NCBI RefSeq assembly: GCF_047238305.1
Contig: NZ_JBDFMO010000001.1
Span: forward strand, 1,364,001 to 1,428,000
Direction: 5' to 3'
Length of the DNA stretch: 64,000 nt
Source: Ferdinandcohnia sp047238305
Lineage (GTDB): Bacteria > Bacillota > Bacilli > Bacillales > Bacillaceae_L
Shown: piece after piece, positions 26,461 to 34,623 of the stretch
How positions within the stretch are numbered: the stretch's first letter is position 1
Layout: every line of letters starts with the position of its first letter
Notes under the pieces: model-generated
What the model was told of the DNA's origin: nothing
The model's database searches: none
Seen by the model: only the letters and a program-made list of their open reading frames with translations
Program-made: the position numbers and the translations under genes

Positions 26461-26757
26461 TACACGGGTTGTCCAGACTCCAATACAACTTGTCCAATCT
26501 GAAAAAAACTGCAATTTTCAAAAATATTTTGATAAATGCCTTGTCCCTCTTGAGTTTTATAGCATAATCCCTCAACCAAGCTAATAAAATGTTACAAACC
26601 TAACAAAGAGAGTGTTTGAGGTGAGGGGGCGTAAACCGTCTTCAAAGATCTAGCAATTCATATGACGAATATTTTCCAAACAAAACAAACTTTTTCGTTG
26701 AAGCAATAACGCGTCTCATTTCACACTTCTCACATCCACATAGGGAGGGCGAGTAGT

Positions 26758-27033
26758 GTGCACGATTACATCAAAGAACGAACTATCAAGATTGGAAAGT
26801 ATATCGTGGAGACAAGAAAAACAGTTCGCGTCATTGCGAAGGAATTTGGCGTTTCCAAAAGTACTGTCCATAAAGATTTAACCGAAAGGCTACCTGAGAT
26901 CAATCCCGAACTAGCAAATGAAGTAAAAGAAATCCTGGATTATCATAAATCAATAAGGCATTTACGGGGTGGAGAAGCGACGAAACTAAAGTATAAAAAA
27001 GAAGAAGAATTACAAGAAGAACCAGTCAAATAA
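26758..27033 (+). CDS. spoIIID: Stage III sporulation transcriptional regulator SpoIIID
   Basis: Mother-cell DNA-binding protein that switches many sigma-E genes on or off. 91 residues with the helix-turn-helix RVIAKEFGVSKSTVHKDLTE (about 23-42) and a basic C-terminal helix (RHLRGGEATKLKYKKEEE). GTG start behind GGGAGGGCGAGTA. Neighbour mbl is as in B. subtilis. The preceding 297-bp gap must hold its promoter; I could not fix a sigma-E consensus there. Confidence 0.97.
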   Translation: MHDYIKERTIKIGKYIVETRKTVRVIAKEFGVSKSTVHKDLTERLPEINPELANEVKEILDYHKSIRHLRGGEATKLKYKKEEELQEEPVK

Positions 27034-27181
27034 CATACCAGGGACTTTCTTCCTAGCATTTTACGACATTTTCCTACAAAAAAATTACAAAAAGTCTATT
27101 ATATAAGTCAAATTGTGATACAATACAACATAGGAAAATATGTGCATTTGTGAATCAAATGCAAGGAGGAAAGTTACCCAA

Positions 27182-28183
27182 ATGTTAGCTAGGGATATCG
27201 GTATCGATCTTGGAACTGCGAACGTACTTATACATGTTAAAGGCAAAGGTATTGTATTGAATGAGCCTTCAGTTGTGGCATTAGATAAAAACTCAGGCAA
27301 GGTTTTAGCTGTTGGTGAAGAAGCAAGACGCATGGTGGGTCGTACACCTGGAAATATTGTGGCGATTCGACCTTTAAAAGACGGAGTTATTGCTGATTTT
27401 GATGTAACTGAAGCGATGCTCAAGCATTTTATTAATAAGTTAAATGTAAAAGGCTTTCTTTCAAAACCAAGAATTTTGATTTGCTGCCCAACAAACATTA
27501 CCTCTGTTGAGCAAAAAGCAATCAAGGAAGCTGCTGAAAAAAGCGGTGGGAAGAAAATCTATCTGGAGGAAGAACCGAAAGTGGCTGCGATTGGAGCTGG
27601 AATGGACATCTTCCAACCAAGCGGAAACATGGTCGTAGATATTGGCGGTGGTACAACAGATGTTGCTGTATTATCAATGGGCGATATCGTCACCGCCTCT
27701 TCCATTAAAATGGCTGGGGACACATTTGATGCGGAAATCCTAAGCTATATTAAGCGTGAGTACAAACTATTAATCGGGGAAAGAACGGCTGAAAACATTA
27801 AAATTCAGGTTGCAACTGTATTCCCAGATTCACGTCATGAAGAAATCGATATTCGTGGACGTGACATGGTAACAGGTTTACCACGTACACTGACCATTAA
27901 ATCTGATGAAATCGAAAAAGCACTACGTGAGCCGGTTTCTGCCATTGTACAAGCTGCGAAAAGTGTTCTTGAAAGAACACCACCAGAGCTTTCTGCGGAC
28001 ATCATCGATCGTGGCGTGATTTTAACAGGTGGTGGAGCATTGCTTCACGGAGTTGATCAGCTTTTAGCGGAAGAATTACGCGTACCAGTACTGATTGCTG
28101 AAAACCCAATGGAGTGTGTAGCGATTGGAACAGGCATTATGCTTGAAAACCTGGACAAGCTTCCGCGCAGAAAATTAGTCTAA
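27182..28183 (+). CDS. mbl: Rod shape-determining protein Mbl (MreB paralogue)
   Basis: Bacterial actin that guides the sidewall elongation machinery under the membrane. 333 residues with actin-type nucleotide motifs: DIGIDLGTANVLIHVKGKG (phosphate 1, near the N-terminus), VVDIGGGTTDVAVLS (phosphate 2, about 158-172) and ILTGGGALLHGVDQLL (adenosine, about 280-295). The start MLARDIGIDLG matches the MFARDIGIDLG beginning of known Mbl. The ATG follows AAGGAGGAAAGTTACCCAA; an upstream extension is not supported. Position between spoIIID and flhO is the same as in B. subtilis. Confidence 0.97.
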   Translation: MLARDIGIDLGTANVLIHVKGKGIVLNEPSVVALDKNSGKVLAVGEEARRMVGRTPGNIVAIRPLKDGVIADFDVTEAMLKHFINKLNVKGFLSKPRILICCPTNITSVEQKAIKEAAEKSGGKKIYLEEEPKVAAIGAGMDIFQPSGNMVVDIGGGTTDVAVLSMGDIVTASSIKMAGDTFDAEILSYIKREYKLLIGERTAENIKIQVATVFPDSRHEEIDIRGRDMVTGLPRTLTIKSDEIEKALREPVSAIVQAAKSVLERTPPELSADIIDRGVILTGGGALLHGVDQLLAEELRVPVLIAENPMECVAIGTGIMLENLDKLPRRKLV

Positions 28184-28192
28184 TACTGTAAA

Positions 28193-28231
28193 TAGGACCT
28201 TTCCGAAATGGCAGGTCCTTTCCTACTTTTT
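28193..28231 (+). terminator. Probable terminator of mbl
   Basis: AGGACCT / AGGTCCT stem with a 12-base loop, then a T-rich but interrupted tail. Confidence 0.55.
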
Positions 28232-28333
28232 CTAAAAAAAGTACAGTGTGGTAAATTTTACAGATGAAGAAATAGGGATTTCCTACTATAATAAAAACTA
28301 GGTATATGTTCGGATAAAGAATGAGGTGAGATC

Positions 28334-29170
28334 ATGTTACGTGGATTTTATTCTGCAGCAGCTGGAATGCTTGCGCAACAACGTCGTACAGAAATGCTTA
28401 CGAATAATATTGCAAATGCCAACACACCTGGCTATAAAGTGGACCAAGGTTCTTTACGTGCGTTTCCTGAATTGCTCATGCAACGTCTTGAAGGCGTACA
28501 AAGCCCGGCTAAAAATGGTGGTACTCTTCGAACAGCAAGTACCATCGGTGGGCTTAACACAGGTGTGTACATGCAGGAAATGATTCCGCTGTTCAAGCAA
28601 GGTGATATCCGCGAAACAGGACTTGCGACTGATGTAGCGTTGATAAATGGCAATCTACCGATCAGTGCGGAGACGAATCAACCAGGTTCCTTGTTTTTTA
28701 CGGTTCAAAATGCAAACGGTGATGTGCGCTATACGAGAAACGGAAACTTCACAGTTGACTTGGCAGGTTTTCTAAATACGAATGAAGGCTTTTATGTGCT
28801 TGATGAAAACGGAAATCGGATTGCACTAGAAGATGATCAGTTTCAGGTTACAGCAGATGGAAATGTCCTTGTCGACGGGCTGGCACAAACACGTTTAGGC
28901 ATTGCCTTTTCTGAAAATCCAATGAATCTGATTAAAGAAGGAAATGGATTGTACCGGACAAATGACGGTGGCGAACTACCAAATGCAGAGGCAAATCCTG
29001 AAGTTTCTTTTACGTTAAAACAAGGATTCCTTGAAGGCTCTAATGTCGATGTGACACAGGCAATGACAGAGATGATGACAGCATACCGTACGTTTGAGGC
29101 CAATCAAAAGGTGCTTCAGGCATATGATAAGAGTATGGACAAAGCGGTTAACGAGATTGGAAGATTATAA
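28334..29170 (+). CDS. flhO: Flagellar rod/hook-basal body protein FlhO
   Basis: Axial protein of the flagellar rod, FlgG/FlgF family, 278 residues. N-terminal flg_bb_rod motif AGMLAQQRRTEMLTNNIANANTPGYK (about 11-36, in blocks) and C-terminal helix EGSNVDVTQAMTEMMTAYRTFEANQKV (about 231-257) that pack together in the rod. The ATG follows GAGGTGAGATC. With flhP it forms a pair after mbl, as in B. subtilis. Confidence 0.94.
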   Translation: MLRGFYSAAAGMLAQQRRTEMLTNNIANANTPGYKVDQGSLRAFPELLMQRLEGVQSPAKNGGTLRTASTIGGLNTGVYMQEMIPLFKQGDIRETGLATDVALINGNLPISAETNQPGSLFFTVQNANGDVRYTRNGNFTVDLAGFLNTNEGFYVLDENGNRIALEDDQFQVTADGNVLVDGLAQTRLGIAFSENPMNLIKEGNGLYRTNDGGELPNAEANPEVSFTLKQGFLEGSNVDVTQAMTEMMTAYRTFEANQKVLQAYDKSMDKAVNEIGRL

Positions 29171-29280
29171 GAAGAGCATGAAGAGTGCTGTCTTTGGCGA
29201 CAAGCATAAGACGAGCCAAATCTTTCGAAGCGATTGGCAAGACCGAAGAGCATAAGGCGTCCGAAGCTAGAAAAAAATTT
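29171..29280. repeat. Degenerate GAGCATAAGGCG repeat
   Basis: Two related words, GACAAGCATAAGACGAGCC and GAAGAGCATAAGGCGTCC, lie in the 123-bp gap between flhO and flhP. They look like remnants of a dispersed intergenic repeat. There is no terminator between the two flagellar genes. Confidence 0.4.
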
Positions 29281-29293
29281 GGGGTGAAGATAA

Positions 29294-30136
29294 ATGCGTT
29301 CGATGATTACAGCAACAAATACGATGAGTCAGCTGCAAAAACAGCTTGATACAATTGGGCATAATCTAGCTAATATAGATACGACCGGATATAAAAAACG
29401 CCAGGTCAACTTTAGTGAGCTTCTATCCCAAGAATTCAATAATCAACCCGATAACGCACAAGAGGAAGGTCGCTTAACCCCAATTGGTATTCGTACAGGT
29501 GTTGGTGCACGACTTGGTCATACGAATATGATGATGACCCAAGGTGCAATTAAAACAACAGACCGTGAGCTTGATATCGCATTTACAAAAGAAAACCAAT
29601 TTTTGCAAGTGTTGGTTGATGAAAATGGTGTTCAGGTTCCACGCTTTACAAGAGAGGGTGCCCTTTATTTGTCACCTGCAAATGATGGGACAAATCGTGT
29701 TACCCTTGTGACAAGTGGTGGAGATCCTGTTTTAGACCAAGATGGGGAGCCAATTGTGTTTGTTGACAATTTTAAAGAGATAAAAATTTCTACAAAGGGG
29801 GAAGTAACCGTTGTTCCGGAGACAGGTGTGCCTCAAACTTTTAATCTTTCCGTAGTGGAAGTGCAAAAGCCGCAGCTTCTACAAGCGGTTGGACAAAATC
29901 AATTTGCGCTACCAGACTTAGCGGAGCTCGGAATTGCGGCGGATGATGTATTTGTTTCCCTTCAGGGGGCTTTGCGTGATCAAGTGAGTATGCAGCAAGG
30001 TGCACTTGAACAATCGAATGTTGATTTGACAACGGAAATGTCTGACCTGTTGTTAACCCAACGCTCCTATCAATTCAATGCAAAATCAATTTCTATCTCA
30101 GATCAAATGATGGGACTTGTGAATGGCATACGCTAA
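29294..30136 (+). CDS. flhP: Flagellar rod/hook-basal body protein FlhP
   Basis: FlgG-family rod protein, 280 residues, with N-terminal QLQKQLDTIGHNLANIDTTGYK (about 14-35, in blocks) and C-terminal LEQSNVDLTTEMSDLLLTQRSYQFNAKS (about 238-265). ATG behind GGGGTGAAGATAA. Paralogue of flhO; the two together probably form the distal rod. Confidence 0.94.
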   Translation: MRSMITATNTMSQLQKQLDTIGHNLANIDTTGYKKRQVNFSELLSQEFNNQPDNAQEEGRLTPIGIRTGVGARLGHTNMMMTQGAIKTTDRELDIAFTKENQFLQVLVDENGVQVPRFTREGALYLSPANDGTNRVTLVTSGGDPVLDQDGEPIVFVDNFKEIKISTKGEVTVVPETGVPQTFNLSVVEVQKPQLLQAVGQNQFALPDLAELGIAADDVFVSLQGALRDQVSMQQGALEQSNVDLTTEMSDLLLTQRSYQFNAKSISISDQMMGLVNGIR

Positions 30137-30213
30137 ATGAAGAAAGTAGATACTATAGGGTAGGCAAACAATCGAGAAACTCGGCAACAACCTAAAGATA
30201 AGGGGTAATCTCA

Positions 30214-30510
30214 GTGACAAGTGAACTTAACAATACACAAGTAAAATCGCGCGAAGAAATTCGAAAGGCGCGTGACGAAGAAAAGAAAACGAATAAAGAG
30301 CCGAAAAAGAAGCGTGAAGGAAAACTTCGAATCCGCTTAATTCCAATTTGGATACGACTTTTGCTTGTCGTTGTTCTTTTTGCAGCCAGCGTCATGATTG
30401 GTGTGGTTGTAGGTTATGGAGTCATTGGAGATGGAAATCCGAGCGATGCCTTAAAAAAAGAAACATGGCAGCATATCGTTGACCTTGTCAATAAAGATGC
30501 GGAAAAATAG
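30214..30510 (+). CDS. EpuA / PF11772 family small membrane protein
   Basis: 98 residues: a highly charged N-terminal half (KSREEIRKARDEEKK), one transmembrane helix (about 47-70) and the ending TWQHIVDLVNKDAEK. This family is often named DNA-directed RNA polymerase subunit beta in databases, a misleading label; the sequence shows a membrane-anchored protein, not polymerase. GTG start behind AAGGGGTAATCTCA. It follows flhP and is ended by a terminator. Confidence 0.82.
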   Translation: MTSELNNTQVKSREEIRKARDEEKKTNKEPKKKREGKLRIRLIPIWIRLLLVVVLFAASVMIGVVVGYGVIGDGNPSDALKKETWQHIVDLVNKDAEK

Positions 30511-30533
30511 GAGGGCATAAGCCTTCTTTTTTT
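30510..30533 (+). terminator. Terminator after the EpuA-like gene
   Basis: GAGGGC / GCCTTC stem with an ATAA loop followed by seven T. Confidence 0.75.
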
Positions 30534-30617
30534 ATGAATAAAATGGACCCTTTTAATGGCTTTGTCACCGAGGTTTACAACTTACCACAATACTTGTATT
30601 ATAATAGGCATTATGAG

Positions 30618-30815
30618 CTAACTTTATTCAGTAGAAGTCATTAACTTCTACTGAATAAAGTTAGAGCCTCCGGCGGATGCCTCAGATTTTTAAAGGAAGT
30701 TATTCTACCTTAGGATCAAAGACGAAGAACGCCAATTCCTGTGGCAACGACTTTGTGACCCACATCACGTGGTCCAAAAATCTGGGCACAAATACGCCAA
30801 GGCGCATTTGATTAG
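30618..30815 (+). repeat. Structured dispersed repeat, copy A
   Basis: Starts with a perfect 21-bp inverted repeat (30618-30638 with 30644-30664, loop CATTA), then CCGGCGGAT, a region with ACTTTGTGACCCACATC and GTGGTCC, and ends CCAAGGCG. A shorter relative lies at 52579-52716 and keeps the hairpin with compensatory changes. It fills most of the 332-bp gap before fabZ. Confidence 0.75.
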
Positions 30816-30842
30816 GATACATAAGGGAGGAAATGGTTAAAT

Positions 30843-31277
30843 ATGTACGATATCAATGAAATTAAGGAAATTATTCCACATCGCTATCCGTTCTTATTAG
30901 TTGATCGGATTCTTGAATTGGAAGAGGGAAAACGTGCACTTGGCCTTAAAAATGTAACGGCAAATGAGGAGTTTTTTAATGGGCATTTTCCTGATTATCC
31001 AGTTATGCCGGGCGTATTAATCGTAGAAGCCTTGGCACAGGTTGGCGCAGTGGCAATGTTGAAAAAGGAAGAAAACAAAGGCAGACTTGCTTTCTTTGCG
31101 GGAATTGACAACTGCCGTTTTAAAAAACAAGTAGTTCCTGGAGACCAACTTCGTCTTGAAGTGGAAATCACTCGTCTTCGCGGGTCAATCGGTAAAGGAA
31201 AAGGCATAGCAACTGTTGACGGTGAGCTCGTTTGTGAAACAGAAATCATGTTTGCGTTAGGCGAAAAATCAGAATAA
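30843..31277 (+). CDS. fabZ: 3-hydroxyacyl-ACP dehydratase FabZ
   Basis: Dehydration step of type II fatty acid synthesis. 144 residues, hot-dog fold, with the catalytic His in GHFPDYPVMPGVLIVEALAQ (about 48-67) and the catalytic Glu in the following VEALAQ helix; it begins with the family motif IPHRYPFLLVDRI. ATG behind GGGAGGAAATGG. As in B. subtilis it lies between flhP and ssbB. Confidence 0.96.
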   Translation: MYDINEIKEIIPHRYPFLLVDRILELEEGKRALGLKNVTANEEFFNGHFPDYPVMPGVLIVEALAQVGAVAMLKKEENKGRLAFFAGIDNCRFKKQVVPGDQLRLEVEITRLRGSIGKGKGIATVDGELVCETEIMFALGEKSE

Positions 31278-31293
31278 GTTCAGTTTGGAAAAT

Positions 31294-31320
31294 CCGGATG
31301 GGAACCCATCTGGTTTTTTT
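31294..31320 (+). terminator. Terminator of fabZ
   Basis: CCGGATGGG / CCCATCTGG stem (one G-T pair, AA loop) followed by seven T. Confidence 0.85.
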
Positions 31321-31436
31321 ATTCTCTTTCGGTGAATTTGTAATTTCTTTGATACATTTTTTATCTTCGGGGAAAGCTAAGCAAAGACCAAGATGGTCAC
31401 ACCAATACTTAAAAAAAACAGAAAGGAGAATATGCA

Positions 31437-31820
31437 ATGAACAACAAATGGTTTTTAAAGCTTATCGGGTCGCTCCTTGCCGTGTTTTTAATAACAGGCT
31501 GTAACAATGATGATCAAAATCCGCCACCTGAGAATGACGGACTTGAAACACCTGGCAAGGATTTCAATAATAATAACAATATGGATAATAATGACCTCGA
31601 TAACAATGTGACTCCAGAGGAAGACGTCGTGCCTGACAACAATGGTATGAATCCTGGGGATCAAGACGTCGTTGAAGATGAGAATAATGACGGAGATCTT
31701 GATATCAACAATGACGATGATGACAATGACAACAATAACAACAATAACAACGATCTGAGAGACGACGAAGTAAATCCAGGTGGAACTGGTGGAGCAGGCG
31801 GCGTTGGTAACGGCAAATAA
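31437..31820 (+). CDS. Asn/Asp-rich lipoprotein, unknown function
   Basis: 127 residues. A lipoprotein signal peptide ends in the lipobox LITGC (Cys at about residue 22), so the protein is anchored outside the membrane by lipid. The rest is low complexity: runs of N, D and E with NNNNNN stretches, ending in a Gly-rich GGTGGAGGVGNGK. ATG behind AAAGGAGAATATGCA. The composition suggests a flexible, acidic, possibly cation-binding surface protein. No family recognised. Confidence 0.8.
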   Translation: MNNKWFLKLIGSLLAVFLITGCNNDDQNPPPENDGLETPGKDFNNNNNMDNNDLDNNVTPEEDVVPDNNGMNPGDQDVVEDENNDGDLDINNDDDDNDNNNNNNNDLRDDEVNPGGTGGAGGVGNGK

Positions 31821-31834
31821 TTCACTTACATTGT

Positions 31835-31865
31835 AAAAAGGCGGGATTTTGTCCTGCCTTTTTAA
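31835..31865. terminator. Bidirectional terminator between the lipoprotein gene and ywpF
   Basis: AAAAAGGCGGGA / TCCTGCCTTTTT stem with T and A runs on both sides, between convergent genes. Confidence 0.85.
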
Positions 31866-32299
31866 CTTTGTATTGGCTTTTTCTTTTCTTGCAGTCGGTT
31901 TTTGAATTCGGCAAGTAGACCTTCACCTTGTAGGCCTTGTTGAATAAGGTCGGTCAGAACAATCTCGGCCATGTTAAGGCGACTTGGTACTAAATTCCCC
32001 TCCAAAAGAACACTTACGGTATTGTCCATTACTTTGATGATTTTAACTTCACCCATTAATGAGGCAGGATCATTAGATTTTTTGGAAATAGTGACTTGGA
32101 GATTCAATTTTGTATCCTCTTGTTTTGCCTTTTCGAAAATGGGTTTATACGATTTTTCAATAAAAGCTTCCACAATCCAACTGTTTTCCCCATCCTCTTG
32201 ATTGATGATCAATCCATCCATCAACGGTATTTCCTCAATACGACTAGGTTGTTCATCCTGGTGAAGAACCATAAGTGAAACCAATCTAAACGTTTTCAA
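31862..32299 (-). CDS. ywpF: YwpF-like protein
   Basis: 145 residues, soluble, matching the YwpF family by its start (MKTFRLVSLMVL, then DGLIINQEDGENSWIVEAFI) and by its place between fabZ and ssbB. Function unknown. TTG start behind ATAAGGAGGTCAGGATT. It is divergent from ssbB across a 300-bp AT-rich region that holds the promoters of both. Confidence 0.82.
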   Translation of the reverse strand: MKTFRLVSLMVLHQDEQPSRIEEIPLMDGLIINQEDGENSWIVEAFIEKSYKPIFEKAKQEDTKLNLQVTISKKSNDPASLMGEVKIIKVMDNTVSVLLEGNLVPSRLNMAEIVLTDLIQQGLQGEGLLAEFKNRLQEKKKPIQS

Positions 32300-32536
32300 A
32301 ATCCTGACCTCCTTATATTTCGTTCGTACTATACCAGATAGTTAAATTATAGCATATTTACCTGCTTATTATATGGAGTAGACGTGGAAATGAACCAGAA
32401 GTTCTAAGGTGAAAAAAACATGTAGAAATTTAGATAATGGTTCGTTTTAGAAAATTTTCAATGAGAAATTTGATAATTTTATGGTGAATTTCCAGTTTTA
32501 TAAAAAAAATCCTTGTGATAATCCGATTTTCCTAAT

Positions 32537-32565
32537 TTTACCTATGTCGAACTGTGGAGTATGAT
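32537..32565 (+). promoter_or_regulatory. Putative sigma-A promoter of ssbB
   Basis: TTTACC, 17 bases, TATGAT, ending 35 bases before the start codon. In B. subtilis ssbB is under ComK; the upstream AT-rich stretch has several AAAA and TTTT runs but I could not place a clean AAAA-N5-TTTT pair. Confidence 0.5.
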
Positions 32566-32599
32566 AGCCTTGTTAGATTTAACCAAGGAGGGATAAAAC

Positions 32600-32941
32600 A
32601 TGATTAATCAGGTGATTTTGGTAGGAAGATTGACCCGGGATCCGGACTTGCGTTACACCCAAGAAGGGAAAGCAATCGCACATGTGACGCTTGCGGTTAG
32701 TCGGAATTTTAGGAATGCAGGAGGTGAAATTGACACCGATTTTGTGAACTGTACACTTTGGCGTAAGACAGCTGAAAATACGGCAAACTATTGTAAAAAG
32801 GGATCCATTCTAGGTGTAACAGGGCGAATCCAAACGCGTAACTATCAGAACAATGATGGAAAAAGGGTTTATGTGACGGAAGTGTTAGCAGACTCTGTGA
32901 AATTTCTAGGTGGAAAGCCAAGGGAACTCGTTGAAAATTAA
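32600..32941 (+). CDS. ssbB: Single-stranded DNA-binding protein SsbB (short form)
   Basis: 113 residues, only the OB-fold domain (MINQVILVGRLTRDPDLRYT start; VNCTLWRKTAENTANYCKKG in the middle). It lacks the long Gly/Gln-rich linker and the acidic DDDIPF-type tail of the housekeeping SsbA, which fits the competence-linked SsbB (YwpH) of B. subtilis. ATG behind AAGGAGGGATAAAAC. Neighbours fabZ and ywpF support the assignment. Confidence 0.9.
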   Translation: MINQVILVGRLTRDPDLRYTQEGKAIAHVTLAVSRNFRNAGGEIDTDFVNCTLWRKTAENTANYCKKGSILGVTGRIQTRNYQNNDGKRVYVTEVLADSVKFLGGKPRELVEN

Positions 32942-32973
32942 GGTTCTTGATGCTTAGAACTAGGGAGGAAACG

Positions 32974-33147
32974 ATGATGAAACAGGATGAAATCCAGTCA
33001 ATCAATGAAAAGCTAAATAAGCTTGCAATGGGAATTGCGCTACATCTGGAAACGTTACAGGGGCAAATCGGTGATCGGATGGATCAAATGGATCAAACCT
33101 ATAATGAACGACTTTTACAAATTAATCAAATGTTAGAAGGGAAGTAG
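32974..33147 (+). CDS. Small coiled-coil-like protein downstream of ssbB
   Basis: 57 residues (56 if the second ATG at 32977 is used), mostly helical: QSINEKLNKLAMGIALHLET and DQMDQTYNERLLQINQMLEG. The spacing of L, I and M suggests a short coiled coil. ATG ATG behind AGGGAGGAAACG. It follows ssbB after 32 bases and is probably cotranscribed. No family recognised. Confidence 0.65.
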   Translation: MMKQDEIQSINEKLNKLAMGIALHLETLQGQIGDRMDQMDQTYNERLLQINQMLEGK

Positions 33148-33299
33148 CTATCATATGAAAACTGTAAAAAAGAAATTCAGAATATGAGAGATATGTAAAC
33201 CCTCTATCCATGTACCCCGCAACAAGAAGCCTCGTTCGCCTTTTCAAAAATGATTCCTCAAGAGATAGATGGATACTTCGGTCATTCCTCAATTTTTTT

Positions 33300-33331
33300 G
33301 CCAATCATGGTCACAACATGGTTGGCTTTTT
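33300..33331 (+). terminator. Terminator after the ssbB unit
   Basis: GCCAATCATG / CATGGTTGGC stem (one mismatch) followed by TTTTT. Confidence 0.8.
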
Positions 33332-33393
33332 CTTATTTATAATATAGAACATTTGTTCTCGTGTGTCAACGGTATTTTTAAAAAAAATTCATG

Positions 33394-33457
33394 TTGACAG
33401 GGGTAGTGTATTAATCATATAATACATTGTGTATTAACCTATTGATACACGGTGTAT
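33394..33457 (+). promoter_or_regulatory. Sigma-A promoter with GntR operator palindromes
   Basis: TTGACA (33394-33399), 18 bases, TATAAT (33418-33423): both boxes fit the consensus. Three palindromes built on TGTAT/ATACA overlap or follow it: 33407-33426 across the -10 box, AATACATTGTGTATT at 33421-33435, and ATACACGGTGTAT at 33445-33457. This is the arrangement expected for self-repression by the GntR-type protein encoded next. Confidence 0.8.
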
Positions 33458-33556
33458 TTTTTTATCATAGCTGTATGATGCGTTTAATACAGTTTTTTTA
33501 TAAGTGGTGTATGAACCCCTTGATACAGGGAGATGAAATTTTTAGGAGTTGGGTCT

Positions 33557-33922
33557 ATGGATATCAAGTTTAACAATCGAGATCCCGTATACGTGCAAGT
33601 AATTCAGTATTTCAAGGAGCAAATTGCGAAAGGCTTTTTTGAACCAGGTCAGGAGATTCCGTCAAGAAGGGAATTGGCGAATCGGTTGAAGATTAATCCG
33701 AATACGGCGCAGCGTGCGTATAAAGAGATGGAGGAACAAGGGTTGATTTTTACAGAAGGAAATTTACCAAGTCGCATTACGAAGGATGAAGAGGTGTTGA
33801 AAATGGTTCGTGAGGAATTGATTTTGGATGCAGTTTCTACTTTTATTCAATCGGTTCGGTCCATTAATGTACCTTTACCAGAAGTCTTAAATCTAGTTGA
33901 AAAAGAGTATGACAAGGAATAG
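33557..33922 (+). CDS. GntR family regulator, YtrA subfamily
   Basis: 121 residues: winged helix-turn-helix (YVQVIQYFKEQIAKGFFEPG, then IPSRRELANRLKINPNTAQRAYKEMEEQG, about 9-62) and a short C-terminal helical part typical of the YtrA subfamily, which controls adjacent ABC transporter genes. ATG at 33557 follows TAGGAGTTGGGTCT. First gene of an operon with the two ABC genes; operators lie in its promoter. Confidence 0.9.
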   Translation: MDIKFNNRDPVYVQVIQYFKEQIAKGFFEPGQEIPSRRELANRLKINPNTAQRAYKEMEEQGLIFTEGNLPSRITKDEEVLKMVREELILDAVSTFIQSVRSINVPLPEVLNLVEKEYDKE

Positions 33923-33933
33923 GGGGGATTTCG

Positions 33934-34623
33934 GTGATTGAAGTAAAAAATGTAACGAAGAAGTTCGGCAGGAAGACAGTGTTAAAGGGCATTAATTTTA
34001 CTGCTGAAAAAGGGAAGATTACGTGTTTGATTGGGATTAACGGCGTTGGAAAAACAACGGTCATGAAGGCGATTATGGCGTTAACGCCAATTAATAGTGG
34101 AGAAATTCTTATCAATAGTGAAAAAATCAATAAAAGTAGCTATGAAAAAGTAACGTTTATCCCAGATACGATCACGATGTTGCCGCAAATGAAAATTAAA
34201 GAGGCCTTCACATTTATGGCGGATTTCTATGACAGCTGGAATCAAAAACGTGCGAATGAGCTTCTTGAGTTTTTTAGGCTTAAAGAAACGGATCGAATCT
34301 CTGAGTTATCAAAGGGAAATACAGCGAAGGTCAACCTTATTCTTGGACTTGCCTTGGATGTTGATTATGTCCTCATGGATGAGCCGTTTTCAGGGATAGA
34401 TATTTTTAGCCGTGAACAAATTGCTGAAGTGTTTACTAGTCATTTAATTGAAGACCGTGGTGTGATTATCACAACCCATGAAATTAATGATATTGAACAC
34501 TTAATTGATAAAGTCGTATTGCTTGATGATGGTGTTGTGTTAAAAGAATTCGATACCGAAGAAGTTAGAGAGAATGAAGGGAAATCGGTTATCGATGTGA
34601 TGAGAGAGGTGTACAAGGGATGA
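33934..34623 (+). CDS. ABC transporter ATP-binding protein
   Basis: 229 residues. Walker A GINGVGKTT (about 34-42), signature LSKGNTAKVNLILGLAL (about 128-144, with SKGN in place of the usual SGGQ), Walker B YVLMDEPFSGID (about 148-159) and switch His in ITTHEIND. The altered signature is common in YtrB/YhcG-like ATPases. GTG behind GGGGGGATTTCG. It overlaps the permease gene by four bases. Confidence 0.9.
   Translation: MIEVKNVTKKFGRKTVLKGINFTAEKGKITCLIGINGVGKTTVMKAIMALTPINSGEILINSEKINKSSYEKVTFIPDTITMLPQMKIKEAFTFMADFYDSWNQKRANELLEFFRLKETDRISELSKGNTAKVNLILGLALDVDYVLMDEPFSGIDIFSREQIAEVFTSHLIEDRGVIITTHEINDIEHLIDKVVLLDDGVVLKEFDTEEVRENEGKSVIDVMREVYKG

Noticed and set aside
32400..32540. ComK boxes before ssbB
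   Set aside because: AT-rich runs are plentiful, but no AAAA-N5-TTTT pair with proper spacing could be placed.
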